A DNA stretch of 64,000 nucleotides from Janibacter indicus (GTDB taxonomy: Bacteria > Actinomycetota > Actinomycetes > Actinomycetales > Dermatophilaceae), in contig NZ_FWXN01000002.1 of assembly GCF_900176385.1 (NCBI RefSeq), forward strand, positions 186,001 through 250,000, read 5' to 3'. The notes beneath the pieces were generated by a model that saw nothing but the letters and a program-made list of their open reading frames with translations, did no database searches and was not told the origin of the DNA. The number at the start of each line of letters is the position of its first letter. Position 1 is the stretch's first letter. The translations under genes and the position numbers were made by a program. Below, in pieces: positions 18,218-27,686 of this stretch.

Positions 18218-18679
18218 TCAGCTCACCGCGGCCGCGAGTCGCGCCAGCGAGTCCTCGAGCTGCGACTCCTTGACGAGCGGGAAGCCGATCTTGTCCAGCA
18301 GGGCCTGGTCGGTGACGCCGCTCCAGTCGTAGGTGTGGGTGACGAGGGTGCTGTCCGAGCCCTGCGGCTCCAGCTCCCACAGCCACTCCCACCCGGGCGG
18401 CTCGGTGCCGGCGGGCGCGGTCTTCCAGCCGACCATCTTGTTGGTGTCGTAGGCGGTGACGTGGTTGTCCGTCTGGTACTCGCCGCCCATGTGGTCGCCG
18501 GACATGTTCATCGTGAAGACGTCGCCGACGGCCTGGATCCGATCGGTCTTCTCGTCCGAGCGGACGAAGCCGGAGCCGTCGAGCTCGGCGTGCCGCTCGG
18601 GGTTGGTGAGCACCTCGAAGACGTCCTTGGCGGAGGCGTCGATGGTGCGCTGGACAGTGATCTTCTGCTCCTGGGCCAT
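18218..18679 (-). CDS. SRPBCC family (START-like) protein
   Basis: A 153-residue helix-grip protein starting MAQEQKITVQRTIDASAKDVFEVLTNPERHAELDGSG, the standard opening of polyketide cyclase/dehydrase-like SRPBCC proteins. Further typical features are GDVFTMNM...GGEYQTDNHVTAYDTNKMVGWKTAP and the final helix SQLEDSLARLAAAV. It should bind a hydrophobic ligand; the ligand is unknown. The ATG at 18679 is clear. It is 42 bp upstream of the aminotransferase gene on the same strand and may be co-transcribed with it. Confidence 0.85.
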   Translation of the reverse strand: MAQEQKITVQRTIDASAKDVFEVLTNPERHAELDGSGFVRSDEKTDRIQAVGDVFTMNMSGDHMGGEYQTDNHVTAYDTNKMVGWKTAPAGTEPPGWEWLWELEPQGSDSTLVTHTYDWSGVTDQALLDKIGFPLVKESQLEDSLARLAAAVS

Positions 18680-18742
18680 GCCTTCGACGACACCACGCGC
18701 GCCGTCCGATGTCCACCCCCGTGGTCGTGACAGGCTGGTGCC

Positions 18743-19009
18743 ATGTCCGAGCACCTGATGGTCTTCCCCGACCGTGACGACGCCGATCGCATCGCCGAGG
18801 ACCTGCGCGACGAGGGCTTCACCGAGGTCCGCGTCGTGCGTGAGGCACTCGCCGGTGAGGACGACAGCGAGGACCACGAGTGGGCCGTCCACGTGACCGA
18901 GGAGATGGTCGCCGACGAGTCCGGGGCCGTCGCCAAGGGGCTGCGTGAGCGCTTCGCCAAGCTCGCCGAGGACCACGACGGCTGGTACGACCCGGAGCCG
19001 CGGACCTGA
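18743..19009 (+). CDS. Small RraB-like acidic protein
   Basis: An 88-residue acidic protein: MSEHLMVFPDRDDADRIAEDLRDEGFTEVRVVREALAGEDDSEDHEWAVHVTEE. The layout (alpha helix with DADRIAEDLRDEGF, then strands ending with WAVHV, then a helix GLRERFAKLAEDHDGWYD) resembles the ferredoxin-like fold of RNase E inhibitor RraB. The resemblance is by pattern only. Divergent from the SRPBCC gene with a 63-bp gap. Confidence 0.6.
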   Translation: MSEHLMVFPDRDDADRIAEDLRDEGFTEVRVVREALAGEDDSEDHEWAVHVTEEMVADESGAVAKGLRERFAKLAEDHDGWYDPEPRT

Positions 19010-19154
19010 GCGTCGGCGACCCGCCGCGGGTGCCCTGGGATCGCGCGATGTTGTGGCCTCGGCACTCCCTTGTGTCACGATATGGTGACGAACTACCCAC
19101 GGACCGTCCCCATTCACCCCGCGTCCACGGGTCCCGACATCGGAGGTTTCGCCC

Positions 19155-20651
19155 GTGGACACTGGCAGTGAGCCCGAGGGGCGCCATCGCGCCTTGGGCG
19201 AGCGCGGCATCGCCTCGCGTCGACAGGCCCGACAGACCCGTCGCTTCTACACGCTGACGGCAGCCAGCACGGTCATCCCCGGCCTCGGCCTGATCCACAC
19301 CCGACGCCGCACCGGCATCGCCATGGTGGCCGGCTTCTTCCTCACGATCCTCGCCGTCTGCGGGTGGGGTCTGGCGAAGGGAGTGACCTCCTCGGTCATC
19401 GGCGTCGGCGTGAGCCGGCAGGCCTTGATGATCCTCATCCCCGTGGTCGCCGTCGGCGCCCTCATCTGGATCTGGGGCATCGTCACCACGGCTCGGGACA
19501 ACATGCCACCGGGCATGAGCGGACGACCGCGCATCGCCATGGTGGTCTTCGCCTCGCTGGCGGCGCTGCTGATCTTCGCGCCGGCTGCGCAGTCGGTGCG
19601 CTACGCGGTCATCCAGCGCTCGCTGATCGGCACCGTCTTCGACCAGCTGCGCCCTGCGGGCGCGGCCGCGCCCGGCGATGGTGACGACCCGTGGGCCGGC
19701 ACCGGCCGAGTCAACGTCATGCTCGTCGGATCGGACGCGGGTGAGGACCGCGACGGCATCCGCCCCGACTCGATCATGGTCGCGAGCGTCGACACCAAGA
19801 CCGGCGAGACCGTGCTCTTCGGCATCCCCCGCAACTTGCAGAACATCCCCTTCTCGAAGGACAACCCACTGTCGAAGCAGTACCCAAAGGGGTTCAACTG
19901 CGGCGACCAGTGCCTCATGGAGTACGTCTGGACCCTCGGTCGGGACAACGCCGAGCTCTTCCCCGGCGACGACAACCCCGGCCTGACCGTCACCAAGGAC
20001 GCTGCGTCGCAGATCCTCGGCCTCGACATCGACTACACCACCGTCATCGACCTGCAGGGCTTCACCCAGCTCGTCGACGCGATGGGCGGCGTGACGATCG
20101 ATGTCAAGGAGCGGGTGTGTATCGGCTGCAAGATCGAGGGTGGCGTCGTCGTCGGCACGACCGGCTACATCGAGCCGGGCGTGCAAAAGCTCGACGGCTA
20201 CCGAGCTCTCTGGTACTCCCGCTCCCGGGCCGAGTCGACCGATGGTGACTTCTCGCGCATGCGGCGTCAGCGCTGCATGGTCGGGGCGCTGCTCAACCAG
20301 GTCAACCCGACGTCGATGCTCGTGCGCTACCCCAAGCTCGCGAAGACGCTCGAGGACAACGTCAAGGTCGACATCCCCCAGCAGGACCTCAAGGCGTGGT
20401 CCGAGCTCGTGCTGCGCATCCAGGACAAGGGCAAGATCCAGTCGCTGCCCCTGACCAACAAGAACATCGACGTCAACAAGCCCGACTACGCCAAGATCCA
20501 CGCGATGGTCGACGAGGCGATCAACCCCCCGCCCCCGGCCCCCAAGACATCGACCCCGAAGAAGACCCCCAGCTCGACAAGCACCACCGAGCCGTCCTCC
20601 TCCTCGACGACCGATACCGACGAGCTGAGCGACATCACCGCCACCTGCTGA
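19155..20651 (+). CDS. LytR-CpsA-Psr (LCP) family cell-wall glycopolymer ligase
   Basis: A 498-residue membrane protein. After a basic N-terminus (RRQARQTRR) come about four hydrophobic segments, then the extracytoplasmic LCP domain: GRVNVMLVGSDAGEDRDGIRPDSIMVASVDTKTGETVLFGIPRN (the catalytic Asp and Arg of the R-x-D-S/T-I motif), LQGFTQLVDAMGGVTIDV and WYSRSRAESTDGDFSRMRRQRCMVGALLNQ (conserved arginines). The tail is Pro/Ser/Thr-rich and low-complexity. LCP enzymes attach undecaprenyl-linked polymers to peptidoglycan. GTG at 19155 follows GGAGG. The multi-helix N-terminus is longer than in single-anchor LCP proteins. Confidence 0.9.
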   Translation: MDTGSEPEGRHRALGERGIASRRQARQTRRFYTLTAASTVIPGLGLIHTRRRTGIAMVAGFFLTILAVCGWGLAKGVTSSVIGVGVSRQALMILIPVVAVGALIWIWGIVTTARDNMPPGMSGRPRIAMVVFASLAALLIFAPAAQSVRYAVIQRSLIGTVFDQLRPAGAAAPGDGDDPWAGTGRVNVMLVGSDAGEDRDGIRPDSIMVASVDTKTGETVLFGIPRNLQNIPFSKDNPLSKQYPKGFNCGDQCLMEYVWTLGRDNAELFPGDDNPGLTVTKDAASQILGLDIDYTTVIDLQGFTQLVDAMGGVTIDVKERVCIGCKIEGGVVVGTTGYIEPGVQKLDGYRALWYSRSRAESTDGDFSRMRRQRCMVGALLNQVNPTSMLVRYPKLAKTLEDNVKVDIPQQDLKAWSELVLRIQDKGKIQSLPLTNKNIDVNKPDYAKIHAMVDEAINPPPPAPKTSTPKKTPSSTSTTEPSSSSTTDTDELSDITATC

Positions 20652-20654
20652 CCC

Positions 20655-20694
20655 TCGAGACTCTGCATTGCCCAACGGCAATGCAGAGTCTCGA
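20655..20694. terminator. Perfect hairpin built on the GCATTGCC palindrome
   Basis: Two 18-base arms, TCGAGACTCTGCATTGCC (20655-20672) and GGCAATGCAGAGTCTCGA (20677-20694), flank a CAAC loop. It begins three bases after the LCP stop codon. The core is the same GCATTGCC-N4-GGCAATGC palindrome found at 31078-31161 and 36516-36566. Probable rho-independent terminator without a clear T tract. Confidence 0.8.
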
Positions 20695-20775
20695 CGTCAA
20701 GACTTCGTGGCCTGTTCTCGTGCGGGGTGGCTCTGGCCGAAGGGGAGCACGCGGCGGAAGGGGGTCGGTACAGAG

Positions 20776-20794
20776 TTGAGCGAAATAGACTCAA
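20776..20794. promoter_or_regulatory. HAIR operator (HspR site) of clpB
   Basis: TTGAGC-GAAATAG-ACTCAA, the same TTGAGC-N7-ACTCAA form as the dnaK sites, 54 bp upstream of the clpB start. It places clpB in the HspR regulon. Confidence 0.87.
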
Positions 20795-20847
20795 GTCTGG
20801 CAGGGTTGACCTAAGAAGAGACCACCGCCAGACGTAGAGGAGACCCC

Positions 20848-23421
20848 ATGGACTTCCAGCCCACCACCAAGGTGGCCGAGGCGCTCGCCTTGGCCCAGCG
20901 TTCGGCCCAGACCCAGGGGCACCCCGAGGTCACGCCCGACCACCTCGTGAGCGCCCTCGTGCAGCTCGACACACCGCAGTGCGACACCCTCCTGCAGGCC
21001 GCCGGGACCGGCGCCGGGCACGTCCTCGCGCAGGCCGATGCGGCCGTGCGCTCGTTGCCGACCACGAGCGGTGCGGCGGCCTCCCCGACGCTCGGGCGCA
21101 GCCTGCTCGCCGTGCTCCAGCACGCCGACACCCTCATGCGGGCGAAGGGGGACACGCACCTCGCCCTCGACCTGCTCCTGCTCGCGCTCGCCGAGACGGG
21201 CCACCTCGCGGCCGTCGAGTCCCGCGGCGCCCGCGACATGGAGGCGAAGATCGACGAGCTGCGCGCCGGGCGCAAGGTGACGTCCGAGACGCCCGCCGAG
21301 GGCGGCGAGTCGCTCGAGCAGTACGGCACCGACCTGACCCAAGCCGCCCGCGACGGCAAGCTCGACCCGGTCATCGGGCGGGACGCCGAGATCCGCCGCG
21401 TCGTCCAGGTGCTCTCCCGCCGGACGAAGAACAACCCCGTGCTCATCGGCGAGCCCGGCGTCGGCAAGACCGCCGTCGTCGAGGGCCTGGCCCAGCGCAT
21501 CGTCGACGGTGACGTGCCCGAGTCGCTGCGCGACAAGCGGCTCGTCAGCCTCGATCTCGGCGCGATGGTCGCCGGCGCGAAGTACCGCGGCGAGTTCGAG
21601 GAGCGGCTCAAGGACGTGCTCGAGGAGATCAAGGCCAGCGACGGGCAGATCGTCACCTTCATCGACGAGCTGCACACGGTCGTCGGTGCCGGAGCGACCG
21701 GCGAGGGCGCCATGGATGCGGGCAACATGCTCAAGCCGATGCTCGCCCGCGGCGAGCTGCGACTCGTCGGCGCGACGACGCTCGACGAGTTCCGCGAGCA
21801 CATCGAAAAGGACCCGGCCCTGGAGCGGCGCTTCCAGCAGGTCTTCGTCGGTGAGCCGAGCGTCGAGGACACCATCGCGATCCTGCGCGGGCTCAAGGAG
21901 CGCTACGAGGCCCACCACAAGGTCGAGATCGAGGACAGCGCGCTCGTCGCGGCGGCCACGCTGTCGGACCGCTACATCACCGGCCGGCAGCTGCCCGACA
22001 AGGCGATCGACCTCGTCGACGAGGCCGCGTCGCGCCTGCGGATGGAGATCGACTCCAGCCCCGTCGAGATCGACGAGCTGCGCCGCGCTGTCGACCGGCT
22101 GAAGATGGAGGAGCTGCACCTGTCCAAGGAGTCGGATGCGGCCTCCGTCGACCGGCTCGAGCGGCTGCGCGCTGACCTCGCCGACAAGTCCGAGGAGCTC
22201 GCCGCGCTCACCGCGCGCTGGGAGGCGGAGAAGTCCGGCCTCAACCGGGTCGGTGACCTCAAGGCGCGGGTCGACGAGCTGCGCACGCAGGCTGAGCGGC
22301 TGCAGCGCGAGGGTGACTACGAAGGCGCATCCCGGCTGCTCTACGGCGACATCCCCGCCGCCGAGCAGGAGCTGGCGGCCGCGCAGGCCCAGGAGTCCGA
22401 GGCCGAGGCGAGCGAAGGCTCGCCGATGGTCAAGGACCGGGTCGGCAGCGACGACATCGCCGAGGTCATCTCGGCGTGGACCGGCATCCCCGCCGGGCGC
22501 CTGCTGCAGGGCGAGACGGAGAAGCTGCTGAACATGGAGTCGATCATCGGCTCCCGGCTCGTCGGGCAGGCCGATGCCGTGCGCGCGGTCTCCGACGCCG
22601 TGCGTCGCTCGCGGGCCGGCATCGCCGACCCCGACCGGCCGACCGGGTCCTTCCTCTTCCTCGGCCCGACCGGTGTCGGCAAGACCGAGCTGGCCAAGTC
22701 GCTGGCCGACTTCCTCTTCGACGACGAGCGCGCGATGGTGCGCATCGACATGTCGGAGTACGCCGAGCGGCACGCGGTCGCGCGCCTCATCGGTGCGCCC
22801 CCCGGCTATGTCGGCTACGAGGAGGGTGGCCAGCTCACCGAGGCCGTGCGCCGGCGTCCCTACTCCGTCGTCCTGCTCGACGAGGTCGAGAAGGCCCACC
22901 CCGAGACCTTCGACATCCTCCTGCAGGTGCTCGACGACGGGCGCCTCACCGATGGCCAGGGCCGCACGGTCGACTTCCGCAATGTCATCCTCGTGATGAC
23001 CTCCAACCTCGGCAGCCAGTTCCTCACCGACCCGCTGCTCGAAGGGGAGGCCCGGCGCGAGTCGGTCATGGGCGTCGTGCGACAGGCCTTCAAGCCGGAG
23101 TTCCTCAACCGGCTCGACGAGATCGTCATCTTCGACGCGCTGAGCCGCGACGAGCTCGGCCACATCGTCGAGCTGCAGGTGCGCGAGCTCGCGAGTCGGC
23201 TCGCCGACCGTCGGATCCACCTCGAGGTCACTCCGGCGGCTCGCGAATGGCTCGCCGAGACCGGCTACGACCCGGCCTACGGCGCCCGCCCGCTGCGCCG
23301 CCTGGTGCAGCGCGAGATCGGTGACCGGCTGGCCACCGCGCTCCTTGCTGGAGACGTGCGCGACGGCTCGACCGTCGTCGTCGACCGCGACGAGGAGGGC
23401 GGCGGGCTCGCCCTTCGCTGA
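20848..23421 (+). CDS. clpB: ATP-dependent disaggregase ClpB (Hsp100)
   Basis: An 857-residue Hsp100. It has an N-terminal double Clp-N domain (residues about 1-145), nucleotide domain 1 with [19 protein letters not shown] and [14 protein letters not shown], and a coiled-coil middle domain ([25 protein letters not shown] onward). Nucleotide domain 2 has [23 protein letters not shown] and [33 protein letters not shown]. No ClpP-binding IGF/L loop is apparent. It threads aggregated proteins and hands them to DnaK. Heat-induced through the HAIR site; monocistronic with its own terminator. Confidence 0.97.
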   Translation: MDFQPTTKVAEALALAQRSAQTQGHPEVTPDHLVSALVQLDTPQCDTLLQAAGTGAGHVLAQADAAVRSLPTTSGAAASPTLGRSLLAVLQHADTLMRAKGDTHLALDLLLLALAETGHLAAVESRGARDMEAKIDELRAGRKVTSETPAEGGESLEQYGTDLTQAARDGKLDPVIGRDAEIRRVVQVLSRRTKNNPVLIGEPGVGKTAVVEGLAQRIVDGDVPESLRDKRLVSLDLGAMVAGAKYRGEFEERLKDVLEEIKASDGQIVTFIDELHTVVGAGATGEGAMDAGNMLKPMLARGELRLVGATTLDEFREHIEKDPALERRFQQVFVGEPSVEDTIAILRGLKERYEAHHKVEIEDSALVAAATLSDRYITGRQLPDKAIDLVDEAASRLRMEIDSSPVEIDELRRAVDRLKMEELHLSKESDAASVDRLERLRADLADKSEELAALTARWEAEKSGLNRVGDLKARVDELRTQAERLQREGDYEGASRLLYGDIPAAEQELAAAQAQESEAEASEGSPMVKDRVGSDDIAEVISAWTGIPAGRLLQGETEKLLNMESIIGSRLVGQADAVRAVSDAVRRSRAGIADPDRPTGSFLFLGPTGVGKTELAKSLADFLFDDERAMVRIDMSEYAERHAVARLIGAPPGYVGYEEGGQLTEAVRRRPYSVVLLDEVEKAHPETFDILLQVLDDGRLTDGQGRTVDFRNVILVMTSNLGSQFLTDPLLEGEARRESVMGVVRQAFKPEFLNRLDEIVIFDALSRDELGHIVELQVRELASRLADRRIHLEVTPAAREWLAETGYDPAYGARPLRRLVQREIGDRLATALLAGDVRDGSTVVVDRDEEGGGLALR

Positions 23422-23452
23422 GGGGCGCCGGATGGTTGTGCGTTGAACCGGT

Positions 23453-23502
23453 AGTCCCCGGTGCCGGCAGGTCCCCATGAGGGGCTGCCGGCACCGGGGA
23501 CT
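23453..23502 (+). terminator. clpB intrinsic terminator
   Basis: Perfect 18-base arms AGTCCCCGGTGCCGGCAG and CTGCCGGCACCGGGGACT enclose a loop that itself contains CCCCATGAGGGG. The stem is followed by TCCTTTTC. Strong rho-independent terminator 31 bp after the clpB stop. Confidence 0.9.
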
Positions 23503-23535
23503 TCCTTTTCGTCCCGGGGCTGGCAGGCTGGGGGC

Positions 23536-24558
23536 GTGCGAGCTCGCGAACACGTCCTCGTCGTCGGTGGCGGCATCGCCGGCCTGGCCCTCGCCGCCGC
23601 CCTCGACCCCCGCCGGGTCCGCGTGACCCTCGTCGAGGAGCGGCCCGAGCGGGCCGGAGCCGGCACGGTCCTGGCCCTGTGGCGCGGCGGGCGCGACGCC
23701 CTCGACGCGATCGGCGTCGGTGACCGGGTCCGCGCGCGATCGCTGCCCGTGACGGGCGGCGCCCTGCGGCGGGCCGATGGCCGGGCGATCCACGAGCTGC
23801 GGCCGGCTGGGCACGGTGCGCCGCGCCTGTGGTTTGCCCCCCGCCCGGACCTCGTGGCGGCGCTCGAGGCCGCCCTGCCGCCGGCCGTCACTCGGTTCAC
23901 CGAGCTCGTCACCGACCCCCGGGTACTGGCCCGTCAGGTCGGGGCCGACCTCGTCGTCGGCGCCGACGGCGTGCGCTCGGCGGTGCGGCAGCACGCCTTC
24001 GAGGGGGCGGCACCCGTCGTCACCGACTGGATCGCGCTGCGCGGCCACCTGCCCGGCCCGCCCGTCACGACCGCGACCGAGTGGTGGGGGCGCGGCGGGC
24101 TCTTCGGCGTGACGCCCGGGCCGCAGGGCGCGGCATGGTTCGCCGCCGTGCGCGGCGACCACCGGGGTGTGGAGGTCGACCGGGACGACGCCGTCGCCCT
24201 GGTCCGTGGCCACCTGGCCGACTGGGACCCCCGGGTGGGCGAGGTGCTGACGGCGGTCGGCGACGCCGCCGATGCCCAGCGGGTCCTCCTCGCCCCGCCC
24301 CTGCGCACGCCGGTCGACGACGGCCTCGTCCTCATCGGCGACGCGGCCCACGCGATGGGCCCCAACCTCGGGCGCGGGGCCAACGAGGCACTCGCCGACG
24401 CGGCCGTCCTCGCCGATCTGGTCCACCGCCACGGGACGAAGGGGGCTCCCCGCGCCTTCGCCCGGCGTCGCCACCTGCGCGGGCAGGTGCTGCGGGCGGC
24501 TTCTTTGCCCGCGCTGAAGGTGGCGACGAGCCGGCTCTGGTCGGGCGCGCGATACTGA
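23536..24558 (+). CDS. FAD-dependent monooxygenase (PHBH family)
   Basis: A 340-residue class A flavoprotein. The N-terminal dinucleotide motif is HVLVVGGGIAGLALAAAL (GxGxxG) followed by VRVTLVEERPE, the mid-protein DG motif is GADLVVGADGVRSAVRQHAF, and the GD motif is GLVLIGDAAHAMGPNLGRGANEALADA. It should hydroxylate or epoxidise an aromatic or other organic substrate using NAD(P)H and O2; substrate unknown. GTG at 23536 immediately precedes the FAD-binding strand, and the frame upstream is the clpB terminator. Confidence 0.87.
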   Translation: MRAREHVLVVGGGIAGLALAAALDPRRVRVTLVEERPERAGAGTVLALWRGGRDALDAIGVGDRVRARSLPVTGGALRRADGRAIHELRPAGHGAPRLWFAPRPDLVAALEAALPPAVTRFTELVTDPRVLARQVGADLVVGADGVRSAVRQHAFEGAAPVVTDWIALRGHLPGPPVTTATEWWGRGGLFGVTPGPQGAAWFAAVRGDHRGVEVDRDDAVALVRGHLADWDPRVGEVLTAVGDAADAQRVLLAPPLRTPVDDGLVLIGDAAHAMGPNLGRGANEALADAAVLADLVHRHGTKGAPRAFARRRHLRGQVLRAASLPALKVATSRLWSGARY

Positions 24559-24581
24559 GGGCTCCGGACAAGGGGGGCCGC

Positions 24582-25170
24582 ATGACGAGACGATTCGCGG
24601 TTCTGGCCGTCGGACTGGGCATCGGTCTGTCGGGAGCGTGCTCGGCTGTCGGGTCGTGGGGCGAGGGACTACCTCACTGATGGGCGGGATGGCCCGGTGA
24701 GCGGGAGTGCCACCGGCGTGTCCGTCGAGGTTGGGGGAAGCCGATGGCGTACTCGCTCACCACCCTGATGGCAACCACACCGGGCAAGAACCCGCGGATC
24801 ACCGACGTCGAGATGGACGCCGACGACGGTGTCGAGTTCGTCGACGTCGGGTTCTTGGACTCCAAGGCGTCGATCGGGGCCATCACAGTGGACGAGTTCC
24901 CCCCCGGAGCCGTCCTTCAAGGAGTACCCGCAGGACCGCGACAACTTCCACCAGGGGTTGCCCAGCGGGCCGGTCCCGGCCAAGGTCCCGTGGTCGCTCG
25001 TCGGTGCCGTGGTCACCCACAACGAGGGCCCGACGACGGTGCGCTCGGTGACGGTCACCTACGAGATCGACGGCGACAGTCACCACCAGGAGTTCGACGT
25101 CCTCTTCAACCTGTGCGGGTACACCGACGACCCCGACGACGTGGAGTGCGAGGCGCCCGACATCGACTGA
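24582..25170 (+). pseudogene. Frameshifted small lipoprotein gene
   Basis: ATG 24582 opens MTRRFAVLAVGLGIGLSGACSAVGSWGEGLPH, a lipoprotein signal peptide with lipobox LSGAC, then stops at 24680. Coding-like sequence continues in other frames: DGPVSGSATGVSVEV, then MAYSLTTLMATTPGKNPRIT from 24744. A C7 run at 24899-24905 then throws the frame, and sequence resumes as PSFKEYPQDRDNFHQGLPSG...LFNLCGYTDDPDDVECEAPDID to 25170. Removing one C restores continuity there. At least two and probably three shifts, so a decayed gene is likelier than a sequencing error. Exported protein, family not recognised. Confidence 0.65.
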
Positions 25171-25258
25171 CGATCCCTGCGGCCCCCTTCGCCACGCCGG
25201 TGTGAGGGGGGCCGCAGGCTCTCGCCCCCGGGGTGACCCAGCGGTTAGGTTGGCGGCC

Positions 25259-25951
25259 ATGCGACGTCGATCAGTGCTGGCCGCCGTGCCCCTCGTGCTC
25301 ACCATGGCTGCGGGGTGCTCGGCCTTCGAGGAGGCGACCCCGCCCACCGAGGCCCTCGACAAGGCCCGCACGATCTACGTCGACTCGGGCACGGTCACCT
25401 TCGACCTGAAGTCCTCGGCGATCCCCAAGGGCCGCAACGGTGTCTCCGCGGCCAACGGCTCCGGCATCGTCGACAAGACGACCCCGAAGTTCCAGGGTCA
25501 GGTCACCGGCGTCATCGACGGCGCCTCCGCCGGGGTCGAGATCATCGCCATCGACGACAAGACGTGGATGTCCTTCTTCACCAAGGACTTCAACCCCGTC
25601 GACATGAAGGACCTCGGCGCGCCCAACCCCGCCGAGTTCTTCCGCACCGGCAGCGGTGTCGACCAGATCCTCGAAAACACCGAGGACGCCAAGGCGGGGG
25701 AGAAGACCCGGGACGGCGACACCGTGCTCCAGGAGTACACCGGCACCGTGCCCAAGGCCGACATCGAGCGGCTCTTCGGCCTTGCGGAGGGCGGCGACAC
25801 CTTCGACGTCACCTACGGCATCGAGCCCGACAGCGGTGAGCTGCGGCAGGTCGAGATCACCGGTGACTTCTACAAGGAGTCGGAGACGACCTACACGCTG
25901 CGGCTCAAGGACTACGGCAAGAACGTCGAGATCACCAAGCCCTCCTCCTGA
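25259..25951 (+). CDS. lprG: LppX/LprG-family lipoprotein
   Basis: A 230-residue lipoprotein starting MRRRSVLAAVPLVLTMAAGCSAFEE (lipobox MAAGC, lipidated Cys20). The mature part, with KARTIYVDSGTVTFDLKSSAIP, GSGIVDKTTPKFQGQVTGV, DDKTWMSFFTKDFNP and EITGDFYKESETTYTLRLKDYGKNVEI, fits the LppX_LprAFG half-barrel that binds triacylated lipids. The MFS gene begins two bases after its stop, the same arrangement as mycobacterial lprG-Rv1410c (P55). The symbol is by family and synteny. Confidence 0.82.
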   Translation: MRRRSVLAAVPLVLTMAAGCSAFEEATPPTEALDKARTIYVDSGTVTFDLKSSAIPKGRNGVSAANGSGIVDKTTPKFQGQVTGVIDGASAGVEIIAIDDKTWMSFFTKDFNPVDMKDLGAPNPAEFFRTGSGVDQILENTEDAKAGEKTRDGDTVLQEYTGTVPKADIERLFGLAEGGDTFDVTYGIEPDSGELRQVEITGDFYKESETTYTLRLKDYGKNVEITKPSS

Positions 25952-25952
25952 C

Positions 25953-27686
25953 GTGTCGACGCCCGTCACTGCCGCCGTCACCGGGCGGGACCCGCGGGTC
26001 CTGCTCGCCCTCGCCTCGACCGCCGTGGCCCTCGCCGCGGCCGACACCTACGTCGTCGTCCTCGCCCTGACCGACATGATGAGCGGCGTCGGCCTCGGTC
26101 TGGACAACCTCCAGCGGGCCGCGCCGATCATCTCCGGCTTCCTTCTCGGCTACATCGCGGTCCTCCCGCTCATCGGCCGCCTCGCCGACCTCGTCCCGCG
26201 CTCGCGGATCCTCCTCGGCTGCCTCGTCGTCTTCGTCATCGGCTCGGGCGTCACCGCCCTCGCGGTGAGCCTCGACGTGCTCGTCGCCGGCCGCGTCGTG
26301 CAGGGCGTGGGGGGTGGCGGGCTCGTCCCCGCGACCCTCGCGCTCGTCGCCGACCTCTGGCCGCCGGGCCGAAGGGGGATGCCCCTCGGTGTCGTCGGCG
26401 CCGTCCAGGAGCTCGGCTCGGTCCTCGGTCCGCTCCTCGGCGCCGCGGTCCTCCTCGTCGCCGACTGGCGGGCGATCTTCTGGCTCAACGTCGTGCTCGG
26501 CGTCGTGCTGTGGGTGGCCATCGCCTTGGCCTCCCGGTCCCTGAGGAACGAGGCCACCCGCGGCCGAAGCCCGTCGAAGGGCCGGGACCGATCGTGGCCT
26601 GCGGCGGGGCTGGGTGTCGTCACGGTCGGCCTGCTCTGGCTCACCCTCGCCGCACCGCGGGCGCTGGCGACCGATGTCTACCTCGGGCTGCCCTTCGTCC
26701 CCTTCGCCGGCGACAACCGCCTCGTGACGCCGATCGGCCTGGTGACACTCCTGCTCGCGCTGCTGCTCGCCGGGCTCACCGTGCGCCGCTGGTGGCCACC
26801 GCTGCGCGAGAGTGACCTGCCCGGGGCGCTGCTGCTCGGCACCGCCCTCGGGTGCGTCGTGCTGACCTTCAGCTCCGCCGACCCCGAGACCGAGGTCGTC
26901 GGGCCGCTCGGCTACGCCCTGCTCCCCGTCGCGGTCATCGCGACGGTGCTCTACGTGTGGCGGCACCGGACCGCGGCGGCCCCGCTCGTGCCCCGCGGCA
27001 CGGTCCGCGGCCGGACCGGCTGGTCGCTCGTCATCTCCCTGCTCGTCGGTGTCGCGCTCGTCGCGGTCGTCGTCGACGTCCCGCTCTTCTCCCGGCTGAC
27101 GACCGACGGCTCCCAGACGGACGCCGCGATGGAGCTGGTGAAGTTCCTCGTCGCCGTCCCCGTCGGCGCGCTCGTCGGCGGTTGGGTGCTGCGCTGGGTC
27201 GGTGACGGGCTCTCCGCCGGAGTCGGCCTCGCGCTCGCCGCCGTCGGGCTGCTCGTCATGTCCGGCTGGGAGGACGGCTCGCTCGCCCGGGTCTCGGCGA
27301 CCGTGACCCTCGCGGTCGTCGGCTTCGGTCTGGGCATGGCGCTCGCGCCGGTCAACGACGCCGCGCTCGCCGACGCCCCGCAGCACGCCCACGGCACGGC
27401 GAGCAGCCTCGTCGTCGTCAGCCGGATGGTCGGGATGGTCGTCGGCCTCGCTCTGCTCACCGGCGTCGGCCTGCACCGCTACTACGAGGCGGTCGACGCG
27501 CTGCCGCGCGAGCAGCAGACCGACGCGCAGGCGCTGCTCGACGCGGCCCTGCTGCAGGTGCACACGGTCTTCCTCGGGGCGGCCGGGGCCGCGGCGCTCG
27601 GCGCCGTCCTCGCGCTCGTCTGCCTCGGGCTCCGCCGCCGCGAGGGCTCAGGCTCGATCGCTCGCAGCTGGGGCGTCGAGGAGTAG
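25953..27686 (+). CDS. P55-like 14-TM MFS transporter
   Basis: A 577-residue DHA2-type MFS protein with about 14 hydrophobic segments. It starts with GTG 25953 (VSTPVTAAVTGRDPRVLLALASTAVALAAADTYVVV). It has RLADLVPRSRILLGCLVVF (the loop 2-3 motif) and RVVQGVGGGGLVPATLALVADLWPPGRRGMPLGVVGAVQELGSVLGP (motif C region). In mycobacteria P55 works with LprG to move triacylglycerides to the outer envelope and affects drug susceptibility; that role here is inferred. Residues about 195-210 (RSLRNEATRGRSPSKGR) carry an in-frame copy of the dispersed repeat. Its 3' end overlaps the convergent hydrolase gene by 39 bases. Confidence 0.85.
   Translation: MSTPVTAAVTGRDPRVLLALASTAVALAAADTYVVVLALTDMMSGVGLGLDNLQRAAPIISGFLLGYIAVLPLIGRLADLVPRSRILLGCLVVFVIGSGVTALAVSLDVLVAGRVVQGVGGGGLVPATLALVADLWPPGRRGMPLGVVGAVQELGSVLGPLLGAAVLLVADWRAIFWLNVVLGVVLWVAIALASRSLRNEATRGRSPSKGRDRSWPAAGLGVVTVGLLWLTLAAPRALATDVYLGLPFVPFAGDNRLVTPIGLVTLLLALLLAGLTVRRWWPPLRESDLPGALLLGTALGCVVLTFSSADPETEVVGPLGYALLPVAVIATVLYVWRHRTAAAPLVPRGTVRGRTGWSLVISLLVGVALVAVVVDVPLFSRLTTDGSQTDAAMELVKFLVAVPVGALVGGWVLRWVGDGLSAGVGLALAAVGLLVMSGWEDGSLARVSATVTLAVVGFGLGMALAPVNDAALADAPQHAHGTASSLVVVSRMVGMVVGLALLTGVGLHRYYEAVDALPREQQTDAQALLDAALLQVHTVFLGAAGAAALGAVLALVCLGLRRREGSGSIARSWGVEE
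26539..26581 (+). repeat. Dispersed CCTCAGG...CGAAGGG repeat inside the P55-like gene
   Basis: The segment begins CCCTGAGG and ends TCGAAGGG, the reverse orientation of the element at 1481, 31849 and 35926. It encodes an Arg/Ser-rich cytoplasmic-loop stretch unlike the surrounding helices. Confidence 0.5.

Noticed and set aside
20791-24474. A 1,227-codon open frame antisense to clpB and the FAD monooxygenase gene
   Set aside because: High-GC codon bias keeps the opposite strand open. The translation is low-complexity (Arg, Gly, Leu, Asp, Val) with no recognisable domain, and both sense genes are clear.
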